The position numbers were made by a program, and so were the translations under genes. Below are positions 1 to 5,444 of a stretch of DNA of 7,368 bases, in pieces; the first letter of the stretch is position 1; each line of letters starts with the position of its first letter. The stretch covers positions 1 to 7,368 of the forward strand of contig CAKURH010000129.1 of NCBI GenBank assembly GCA_934675625.1, read 5' to 3'. The notes under the pieces were generated by a model. The model was not told where the DNA came from, did no database searches, and saw only the letters and a list, made by a program, of their open reading frames with translations. Origin of the DNA: an uncultured Kiritimatiellota bacterium. Its GTDB lineage: Bacteria; Verrucomicrobiota; Kiritimatiellia; RFP12; UBA1067.

Positions 1-18
1 AATGCAACCAGGCGACAC

Positions 19-69
19 GACAGAGTGAATGCGACTGCCCGCTTTGCGGGCAGTCGCATTCACTCTGTC
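19..69. terminator. Perfect 24-bp stem-loop, possible terminator of an upstream gene
   Basis: Positions 19-42 and 46-69 are exact reverse complements, giving a 24-bp stem closed by a TTT loop at 43-45. The stem is GC-rich near the loop (GCCCGC/GCGGGC) and more mixed at its base. It lies just before the promoter of the first operon, where the terminator of an upstream gene would be expected. After the stem the + strand reads TTCTCACC, only a weak T tract, and the opposite side has none. It is therefore not a textbook Rho-independent terminator. It could be a hairpin terminator with a poor U tract, a bidirectional barrier or a dispersed repeat. The gene it would serve lies outside the window. 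Confidence 0.5.
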
Positions 70-121
70 TTCTCACCAACTTGACGTGAGGCCGAGAGAC
101 TGCACGTCGCCGTGCCGCATA

Positions 122-130
122 TGCTATAAT
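122..130 (+). promoter_or_regulatory. Extended -10 promoter of the sua5-maf/folB/xseA operon
   Basis: TGCTATAAT is a perfect extended -10 element (TG at 122-123, TATAAT at 125-130). The best -35 candidate with an 18-nt spacer is a poor TGCACG at 101-106, so the promoter probably relies on the extended -10. A start site about 7 nt after the hexamer would fall near 137, only 3-4 nt before the ATG at 141. There is no Shine-Dalgarno sequence between 131 and 140, so the transcript is probably leaderless or nearly so. The start site is inferred from spacing alone. Confidence 0.6.
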
Positions 131-140
131 ACCACGCCCA

Positions 141-1196
141 ATGAAGATTGTTCTGGCAGATGAGGCGGGGCTGACGGCGGCGGCGGACGTGCTGTGCGCG
201 GGCGGTGTGGCGGTGATCCCGACGGACACCGTCTACGGGCTGGCCGCGCACCCGGATTTCCCCGATGCCGTTGCGCGGCTCTACACGATCAAGGCGCGCG
301 ACGCGCGGAAGCCGATTGCGCTCCTCGCGAGCGATGCGGACGGCGCGGCGAAGTTCGTCGGCGCCGAGGCCTCGTCCGTCGGGCGGAAGCACTGGCCGGG
401 CGCGCTCACGGTCGTCGCGCAGGGCGAGGGTGTGCGCGTGCCCGACCACGGCTGGACGCGGCGGCTGATTGCGCGGTGCGGCGGCGCGCTGCGCGTCACG
501 AGCGCGAACCTCTCCGGGCGGCGCGCGGCGACGGACGCCGAGGACGCGCTGAAGGACATCGGGCTTTCGGCGGATCTCGTCGTCGATGACGGGGTGTCGC
601 CGGGCGGCACGGCCTCAACGGTCGTCAAGGTCGAAGGCGGACGGCTCACGATTCTGCGCGACGGGCCGGTGGAGTTCCTGACGCTCGCGAGCGGGTCGCC
701 GCGTCGGGCGAAGATCCTCCAGTCGCTCGGCGTCGATTTCGCCGTCATCAAGAGCGATGCGCCGGAAGTGAGCTATCCGCACGATCCCGAGCGGACGGTG
801 CGGGAGAATGCGCGCGCGAAAGGCCGGGCGGTGTCCGCCGCGCACGTCCTGAGCGCGGACACGATCGTCTGGTTCGCCGACAAGATCTACGGGAAGCCGC
901 GCGACCTCGACGAGGCGAAGGCCTTCTTGCGCGAACTCAGCGGGCAGACCCACACGGTCTTCACGGGCGTCGCGTACGACGGCGATGTGCGGGTCGTCCG
1001 CTCGGACGTCACGTTCCGTCCGCTGTCGGACGCGCTGATCGACGACTACGTGGCGCGCGTGAAGCCGACGGATCGGGCGGGGGCCTACGACATCGACGAG
1101 TCGGGCGACCTGATCGTCGCCTCGTACACGGGCAGCTACGAGAACATCATGGGGCTGCCCGTGGAGCCGCTGAAAGAATGGGGTATCGTGACATGA
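141..1196 (+). CDS. Sua5/YrdC (TsaC-type) domain fused to a Maf nucleotide pyrophosphatase domain
   Basis: One uninterrupted 351-residue frame encodes two enzymes. Residues 1 to about 178 are a Sua5/YrdC domain: PTDTVYGLAA (27-36), KARDARKPIALL (51-62), WPGALTVV (85-92), VRVPDH (98-103), the signature TSANLSG (120-126) and STVV (159-162). This family makes threonylcarbamoyl-AMP from threonine, bicarbonate and ATP for the t6A37 tRNA modification. The length matches the short TsaC form, without the C-terminal Sua5 domain. Residues 179-351 are Maf-like: LASGSPRR (182-189), SADTIV with likely catalytic D240, YGKP (250-253), LSGQTHTVFTGV, and DRAGAYDI (311-318), which resembles the dTTP/UTP-hydrolysing subgroup rather than the m7GTP (YceF) subgroup. 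The domains join with almost no linker. A GTG at 669-671 could be a relic Maf start but lacks a good ribosome site. The gene overlaps folB by ATGA. Both assignments are firm; their functional link is unknown. Confidence 0.93.
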   Translation: MKIVLADEAGLTAAADVLCAGGVAVIPTDTVYGLAAHPDFPDAVARLYTIKARDARKPIALLASDADGAAKFVGAEASSVGRKHWPGALTVVAQGEGVRVPDHGWTRRLIARCGGALRVTSANLSGRRAATDAEDALKDIGLSADLVVDDGVSPGGTASTVVKVEGGRLTILRDGPVEFLTLASGSPRRAKILQSLGVDFAVIKSDAPEVSYPHDPERTVRENARAKGRAVSAAHVLSADTIVWFADKIYGKPRDLDEAKAFLRELSGQTHTVFTGVAYDGDVRVVRSDVTFRPLSDALIDDYVARVKPTDRAGAYDIDESGDLIVASYTGSYENIMGLPVEPLKEWGIVT

Positions 1197-1540
1197 CGCT
1201 GAAACTGAACGGCATCGAAGTCCTCTGCATCATCGGCGAGCGCGCCGACGAGCGGCATCGCCTGCAGAAGCTGCGGGTGGACGCCGAACTGGCGATTCCT
1301 TCGGCGGCGGCCGAGACCGACCGGATTGCGGACACGATTGACTACGCCGCGCTGACGGAAGAGATTCGCGCGGCGCTCGTCGCGGCGAAGTGCCAGATGA
1401 TCGAGCATGCGGCGAAGGTCGTCTTCGATGTCTGCGCGGCCGCGTGTCCGGCGTCCGTCGGTGCGCGTCCCCTGTGCGTGACCGTCACGAAGTCCGGCGC
1501 AATCCCCGGCCTCGAGTCGGCCTCGGTTTCCTATCCGTAA
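1193..1540 (+). CDS. folB: Dihydroneopterin aldolase (FolB family)
   Basis: FolB converts 7,8-dihydroneopterin to 6-hydroxymethyl-7,8-dihydropterin and glycolaldehyde in cytoplasmic folate synthesis. From the ATG at 1193 the protein has 115 residues, close to the usual 115-125. Aligned by eye to E. coli FolB, the active-site positions are kept: E20 after the IIG strand, Y51 in DTIDYAAL, E71 in QMIEHAAK and K100 in VTKSGAIPG. I prefer the ATG at 1193 because it forms an ATGA overlap with the preceding stop and places LNGIEVLCIIG where the first strand belongs. An in-frame ATG at 1178 would add five residues and overlap the upstream gene more. No Shine-Dalgarno is evident, so translation is probably coupled to the upstream gene. 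FolX, a dihydroneopterin-triphosphate epimerase of the same fold, is the main alternative. No other folate gene is in the window. Confidence 0.87.
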   Translation: MTLKLNGIEVLCIIGERADERHRLQKLRVDAELAIPSAAAETDRIADTIDYAALTEEIRAALVAAKCQMIEHAAKVVFDVCAAACPASVGARPLCVTVTKSGAIPGLESASVSYP

Positions 1541-1545
1541 CGACG

Positions 1546-2751
1546 ATGGCAGACGCAAAGACCTATCCGCATTACACCGTCACCTCCCTGACCGAGGGGA
1601 TTCGCGCGGTGCTCGAAAAGCCGTTCGCGCGCATCATCGTGGACGGCGAGATCAGCGGCTGGCGGCGCTATCCGTCCGGCCACTGCTACTTCACGCTGAA
1701 GGACGCGGGCGCGCAGATCTCGGCCGTCCTGTTCAAGAGCTCGTTCGAGCGGCTGGCCGTGCGGGACGGCCTGAAGGACGGCGCGAAGGTCTCCGTCTTC
1801 GGCAACGTGTCCGTCTACGGCCCGCGCGGCAGCTACCAGATCACCGTCCTCTCCGCGAAGCTCGCGGGCGTCGGCGACCTGATGCAGCAGTATCTCGCGC
1901 TCAAGGAGAAGCTGACGAAGGAAGGGCTGTTCGACGTCGCGCGGAAGCGTCCGCTGCCCCGGATGCCGCGCCGCATCGGCATCGTGACGAGCGAGGCGGG
2001 CGCGGTCATCCACGACATGTGCACAGTGCTGACGCGGCGGTTCCCGAACCTCGAGATCCGGCTCTTCCCGTGCCTCGTCCAGGGCGAGGCCGCGCCGCCG
2101 ACGGTCATCGCCGGACTCGCCTACTTCAACGCGGCGACGGACTGGCGCGCTGACCTTCTCATCGTCGCGCGCGGCGGCGGCTCGTTCGAGGACCTCTTCT
2201 GCTTCAACGACGAAAGCCTCGTGCGCGCGGTCGCCGCGTCGCAGATCCCGACAATCAGCGCGGTCGGACACGAGACGGACTTCACGCTCTGCGACTTCGC
2301 GGCGGACGTCCGCGCCGGCACGCCCTCGATCGCGGCGGAAATCGCCGTGCCCGTCCTCGCCGACCTGCAGGCGCAGCTCGCGACGTTCGGCGGACAGCTC
2401 GCGCATGCGCTGCGCGGACGCGGCGAGTTCTACGCCCAGCGCGTCGACCAGCTGTCGGACGGCCTCGGCGCGTCGCTGACGCTCGCGCTCGCCCGCGCCG
2501 AACATCGGCTCGGCGCGCTGACGCCGCGCCTCCGGCCTGCGCTGACGCTCTGCCTTCAGCGCGCCGTCGCGCGCTTCGAGAAAGCCGAGGCGAAGCTAGC
2601 GGCGTATTCGCCGTATGGCGTCCTCGAACGCGGCTACTCGCTGACGACGGCGGCGGACGGCTCGGTCGTGAAGGACGCTGCCGCGCTCAAGGCGGGCGAT
2701 ACGCTCGTCACGCGCTTCGCGAAAGGGCGCGCGACCTCCGTCGTCGCGTGA
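1546..2751 (+). CDS. xseA: Exodeoxyribonuclease VII large subunit
   Basis: XseA is the catalytic subunit of exonuclease VII, which degrades single-stranded DNA from both ends into oligonucleotides during repair and recombination. The 401-residue product has the family order: an N-terminal OB-fold (YTVTSLTEGI, VDGEISGW, SGHCYFTLKD, residues 10-52), a start of the catalytic domain at KEGLFD and IGIVTSEAGAVIHD (144-157), RGGGSFEDL (209-217), FNDE (220-223), VGHETDFTLCDFAADVRAGTP (240-260), a helical, partly coiled-coil region (about 265-350) and the C-terminal VLERGYSL (359-366). The frame is open further upstream, but ATG 1546 is chosen because the homologous sequence begins there, 5 nt after the folB stop. 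No Shine-Dalgarno is seen, suggesting coupling or reinitiation. The small subunit gene xseB is not in this window and must lie elsewhere if the enzyme is complete. Confidence 0.96.
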   Translation: MADAKTYPHYTVTSLTEGIRAVLEKPFARIIVDGEISGWRRYPSGHCYFTLKDAGAQISAVLFKSSFERLAVRDGLKDGAKVSVFGNVSVYGPRGSYQITVLSAKLAGVGDLMQQYLALKEKLTKEGLFDVARKRPLPRMPRRIGIVTSEAGAVIHDMCTVLTRRFPNLEIRLFPCLVQGEAAPPTVIAGLAYFNAATDWRADLLIVARGGGSFEDLFCFNDESLVRAVAASQIPTISAVGHETDFTLCDFAADVRAGTPSIAAEIAVPVLADLQAQLATFGGQLAHALRGRGEFYAQRVDQLSDGLGASLTLALARAEHRLGALTPRLRPALTLCLQRAVARFEKAEAKLAAYSPYGVLERGYSLTTAADGSVVKDAAALKAGDTLVTRFAKGRATSVVA

Positions 2752-2754
2752 ATT

Positions 2755-2763
2755 TGGTATAAT
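2755..2763 (+). promoter_or_regulatory. Extended -10 promoter of the purF-like gene
   Basis: TGGTATAAT (TATAAT at 2758-2763) begins 3 nt after the xseA stop codon. No recognisable -35 hexamer occurs at 17-18 nt upstream, which would lie inside the end of xseA. A start near 2770 would leave a C/A-rich, apparently unstructured leader of about 39 nt ending in AAGGAG (2798-2803), 5 nt before the ATG. The leader looks too short for a purine riboswitch. Confidence 0.6.
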
Positions 2764-2808
2764 TCACGTTTTCACCAACACGAACACACACCAGATCAAG
2801 GAGCTTTC

Positions 2809-4272
2809 ATGGGCGGCTTTTGCGGCGTCATCTCGAAACAGGACTGCGTCAGCGACCTTTTCTTCGGCACGGACTACCATTCGCACCTCGGCACGCATCG
2901 CGGCGGCATGGCCGTCTGCGGGGCGGGGGGCTTTCAGCGCGCAATCCACAACATCCAGAACGCGCCGTTCCGCTCGAAGTTCGAGCATGACGTCGGGCAG
3001 TTCGCGGGCCGCGTCGGCGTCGGCGTCATCTCCGACACCGACCCGCAGCCGCTCGTCATGTGCTCGCGCCTCGGCACGTTCGCGATCGTGACCGTCGGGC
3101 TCATCTCCAACATCGAGGAGCTGAAGGACGAGCTGTTCCGGACGAACTCCGCCCAGCTCCAGTATTCGACGACGAGCGGCATGGTGGGACCGACGGAAGT
3201 CGTCTCGGCCCTGCTCGCGACGCAGCGTTCGATCGTCGAGGGCGTTCGGTACGTGCAGCAGAAGGTGAAGGGCAGCTGCTCGCTCCTCATCGTGACGGAC
3301 GACGGTCGCCTCTTCGCCGCGCGCGACCGCTTCGGGCGCACGCCCATCGTCCTCGGACGCAAGGATGGCGCGACGATTGCCCTCATGGAGTCGTGCGCGC
3401 TCGCGAACCTCGGCTACGCCTACCTGCGCGATCTCGGCCCCGGCGAGATGGTCGAGCTGACGCCGGAGGGCGAGACGACGCTTCTTGCGCCGCAGGAGAA
3501 GATGGCGATCTGCTCGTTTCTCTGGGTCTACTACGGCTACCCGGCCTCGTCCTACGAGGGGCGCAACGTCGAGATGGCGCGCTACCGCTGTGGCGCGGCG
3601 CTCGCGAAGCGCGATGCGGACATCACGGCCGACGCGGCGTGCGGCATCCCTGATTCGGGCACGTCGCACGCGCTCGGCTATGCGCACGAGCGGGCGATCA
3701 AGTACTGCCGTCCGTTCGTGAAGTACACGCCGACTTGGGCGCGGTCGTTCATGCCGTCCGACCAGAAGCAGCGCGAGCGCGTCGCGTCGATGAAGCTCAT
3801 CCCGATTCCCGGCCTCATCAAGGACCGCCGCCTCGTCTTCTGCGACGACTCGATTGTGCGCGGCACGCAGCTCGGCCAGCAGGCGAACCGTCTCTACGGC
3901 GAGGGCTGCAAGGAGACGCACGTGCGCATCGCGTGCCCGCCGCTCCTCTACCCGTGCCGGTTCATCAACTTCTCGCGCTCGAAGAGCGTCTACGACCTCA
4001 TCACGCGGCGGTTCATTCGCGAGCAGGAGGGCGAGAATGCGGACGTCTCGAAGTACAGCGACCCGAACGGCGCGCCGTACGCGGCGATGGTCGACTACAT
4101 CCGCCGGAAGCTGAATCTCACGACGCTCAAGTTCCAGACCGTCGACGACCTCGTCGCGGCAATCGGGCTGCCGAAGGATCGGCTCTGCACGTACTGCTGG
4201 ACGGGCGAGGATCCGTCCATGCCGGCCTCGTGCGCGCATGGCTGCGCGGGGTGCCCGCACCAGTGCCCGTAA
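2809..4272 (+). CDS. purF: PurF-like amidophosphoribosyltransferase with a degenerate glutaminase site
   Basis: This 487-residue protein belongs to the PurF family, which makes 5-phosphoribosylamine from PRPP and glutamine in the first step of purine synthesis. C5, after a four-residue MGGF leader, matches the N-terminal nucleophile, and HRG (30-32) is kept. Other glutamine-site residues differ by eye alignment to E. coli PurF: the R73 position in GHVRYST is GVISDTD here, HNG is TVG (95-97), and the SD(S/T)E motif is GPTE (127-130). The phosphoribosyltransferase half is intact: GIPDSG (279-284), KYTPTWARSF (305-314) and the PRPP loop CDDSIVRGT (345-353). C235, C383, C460 and C463 match the four [4Fe-4S] ligands of B. 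subtilis PurF. A tail with C475, C479, C482 and C486 follows. AAGGAG 5 nt upstream fixes the ATG. It has its own promoter. It may use ammonia or be a PurF paralogue with another role. Confidence 0.88.
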   Translation: MGGFCGVISKQDCVSDLFFGTDYHSHLGTHRGGMAVCGAGGFQRAIHNIQNAPFRSKFEHDVGQFAGRVGVGVISDTDPQPLVMCSRLGTFAIVTVGLISNIEELKDELFRTNSAQLQYSTTSGMVGPTEVVSALLATQRSIVEGVRYVQQKVKGSCSLLIVTDDGRLFAARDRFGRTPIVLGRKDGATIALMESCALANLGYAYLRDLGPGEMVELTPEGETTLLAPQEKMAICSFLWVYYGYPASSYEGRNVEMARYRCGAALAKRDADITADAACGIPDSGTSHALGYAHERAIKYCRPFVKYTPTWARSFMPSDQKQRERVASMKLIPIPGLIKDRRLVFCDDSIVRGTQLGQQANRLYGEGCKETHVRIACPPLLYPCRFINFSRSKSVYDLITRRFIREQEGENADVSKYSDPNGAPYAAMVDYIRRKLNLTTLKFQTVDDLVAAIGLPKDRLCTYCWTGEDPSMPASCAHGCAGCPHQCP

Positions 4273-4294
4273 CGAGATATTTCTACTCCCACGG

Positions 4295-4324
4295 TTGACA
4301 TTCGCAAGCGGAATGTGATATACT
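4295..4324 (+). promoter_or_regulatory. Strong cysK promoter with a palindrome in the spacer
   Basis: A consensus -35 TTGACA (4295-4300) is followed, after 18 nt, by TATACT (4319-4324) preceded by TG at 4316-4317, so it is also an extended -10. It is the best promoter in the window. The arms ACATTC (4298-4303) and GAATGT (4311-4316) form a perfect 6-bp inverted repeat with a 7-nt centre, overlapping the -35 and reaching the TG element. A repressor dimer bound there would block RNA polymerase. The palindrome is directly visible; its role as an operator is inferred. Confidence 0.75.
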
Positions 4325-4329
4325 ACGCG

Positions 4330-4363
4330 CTGTTTTCCTACCACAGAGGTTGAAATAAAACAG
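4330..4363 (+). other. Possible stem-loop in the cysK leader
   Basis: CTGTTTT (4330-4336) and AAAACAG (4357-4363) are exact complements that could pair in the mRNA leader. CCT (4337-4339) and AGG (4347-4349) could extend the stem inside. The structure would end 1 nt before the Shine-Dalgarno AAGGA (4365-4369), so it could affect ribosome access. The 7-bp arm is A/T-rich with a large loop, so stability is uncertain. It matches no riboswitch class that I recognise. Confidence 0.3.
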
Positions 4364-4378
4364 AAAGGAAGCAAAGAC

Positions 4379-5299
4379 ATGGCTAAGATGGCAAAGACGA
4401 TTTTGGAGAAGGTGGGCGGCACGCCGCTCGTCGAGATCTCGAACAAGCTCAACAAGGGCGGCGCGCGCGTGCTCGCGAAGGTCGAGTTCTTCAACCCCGG
4501 CGGCAGCGTCAAGGACCGCATCGCGCTCGCGATGGTCGAGGACGCCGAGAAGCGCGGTGTCCTGAAGCCCGGCGCAACGCTGGTCGAGCCGACGAGCGGC
4601 AACACGGGCGTCGGCCTCGCGCTCGTCGCGGCGGTCAAGGGCTATCACCTCGTCCTCACCATGCCCGAGACGATGAGCATCGAGCGCCGCAAGCTCGCGG
4701 CGGCCTATGGTGCGGAAATCGTCCTCACGCCCGTCACGGAGGGCATGAAGGGCGCAATCGCGAAGGCGAACGAGATTGCGGCGACGCGCGGCGGCATCAT
4801 CCTTCAGCAGTTCGAGAACCCGGCGAATCCGGCCTACCACCAGATCACGACGGGCCCGGAGATCTGGGCGGACACGGACGGGCAGGTCGATGCGTTCGTC
4901 GCGGGCGTCGGCACGGGCGGCACGCTGACGGGCACGGGCAAGTACCTGCGCTCCGTCAAGCCGGACATCGCCCTCTACGCCGTCGAGCCGGACACGAGCC
5001 CGGTGCTCTCGCAGGGCAAGGTGGGCCCGCACAAGATCCAGGGCATTGGCGCGGGGTTCGTCCCGAAGGTGCTGGACACGAGCCTCATCACGAAGGTGAT
5101 CACGGTCTCGGCGGAGAACGCGGGCCAGACGGCGCGCGCGGCGGCGGCGCAGGAGGGGCTGCTCGTCGGCATCTCGTCCGGCGCGGCGCTCTGGGCGGCG
5201 CTGGAGCTCGCGAAGACGCCGGAGTACGCCGGCAAGACAATCGTCGCGCTGCTCCCCGACACGGGCGAGCGGTACCTGTCGACGTGGCTCTTCGCGTGA
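4379..5299 (+). CDS. cysK: O-acetylserine sulfhydrylase (cysteine synthase A)
   Basis: CysK makes cysteine from O-acetylserine and sulfide, using PLP, in the cytoplasm. The 306-residue length is normal. Motifs in order: GGTPLVEI (13-20), NPGGSVKDR with the PLP-binding lysine K45 (39-47), the substrate loop TSGNTG (72-77), the phosphate-binding GVGTGGT (176-182), KIQGIGAGF (219-227), GISSGAA (264-270) and PDTGERYLST (293-302). The ATG at 4379 follows AAGGA (4365-4369) with a 9-nt spacing; an alternative ATG nine bases on would be too far from it. The gene is monocistronic on the + strand, with its own strong promoter, and faces a regulator read from the opposite strand. No cysE or sulfate-assimilation gene lies nearby. 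A cystathionine beta-synthase-like or thiosulfate-using CysM role is less likely, because the length and motifs fit CysK. Confidence 0.95.
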   Translation: MAKMAKTILEKVGGTPLVEISNKLNKGGARVLAKVEFFNPGGSVKDRIALAMVEDAEKRGVLKPGATLVEPTSGNTGVGLALVAAVKGYHLVLTMPETMSIERRKLAAAYGAEIVLTPVTEGMKGAIAKANEIAATRGGIILQQFENPANPAYHQITTGPEIWADTDGQVDAFVAGVGTGGTLTGTGKYLRSVKPDIALYAVEPDTSPVLSQGKVGPHKIQGIGAGFVPKVLDTSLITKVITVSAENAGQTARAAAAQEGLLVGISSGAALWAALELAKTPEYAGKTIVALLPDTGERYLSTWLFA

Positions 5300-5339
5300 G
5301 CCGCGCGAAGGGTTCCCAAGCGGTCGCCTGTGGCCGCGC

Positions 5340-5444
5340 ATGCGCAGGCCCGTGCGGCACGTGACGATTGACGTCTTCGCCTTCGAGGGCACGGACGTCA
5401 TCGTCGATTTCTTCTGCGAGGGATCGACAGCCCCCGTTCAGTGA
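5340..5444 (+). other. Possible 34-residue ORF or gene remnant
   Basis: Between cysK and the convergent regulator an ATG at 5340 opens 34 codons ending at TGA 5442-5444. They read RRPVRHVTIDVFAFEG and then DVIVDFFCEG, with mostly G/C third positions like the real genes here. It overlaps the end of the regulator by 7 nt. There is no Shine-Dalgarno, no promoter and no recognised family. It may be a real short peptide, the decayed end of a former gene, or chance in GC-rich DNA. The remainder of 5300-5437 shows only a weak hairpin around 5326-5349 without a T tract. Confidence 0.2.

Noticed and set aside
81..86. TTGACG considered as the -35 of the first promoter
   Set aside because: It is 38 nt upstream of TATAAT, more than twice the usable spacing.
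669..1196. Separate maf gene starting at GTG 669
   Set aside because: There is no stop codon or ribosome site between the domains and the frame is continuous, so a fused product is the simpler reading; an extra internal start cannot be excluded.
1531..2505. 324-codon open frame on the - strand inside xseA
   Set aside because: It mirrors the xseA frame, is composed of charged low-complexity residues and has no motif.
2770..2808. purF leader considered as a purine or other riboswitch
   Set aside because: It is only about 39 nt of unstructured C/A-rich sequence, too short for known purine-sensing aptamers, and no paired elements are visible.
2764..4638. 624-codon open frame on the - strand across purF and the start of cysK
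   Set aside because: It is antisense to two clearly recognised genes, is extremely Arg/Ala-rich with no family pattern, and is the expected shadow of GC-rich codon bias.
5326..5349. Hairpin GCCTGTG/CGCAGGC containing the palindrome GCGCATGCGC, considered as a cysK terminator
   Set aside because: The stem is only 7 bp including a G-T pair, no T tract follows on either strand, and short palindromes are common in such GC-rich DNA.
4283..5401. 372-codon open frame on the - strand across cysK
   Set aside because: It is an antisense shadow of cysK, with low-complexity Arg/Ala/Asp-rich composition and no recognisable motif.
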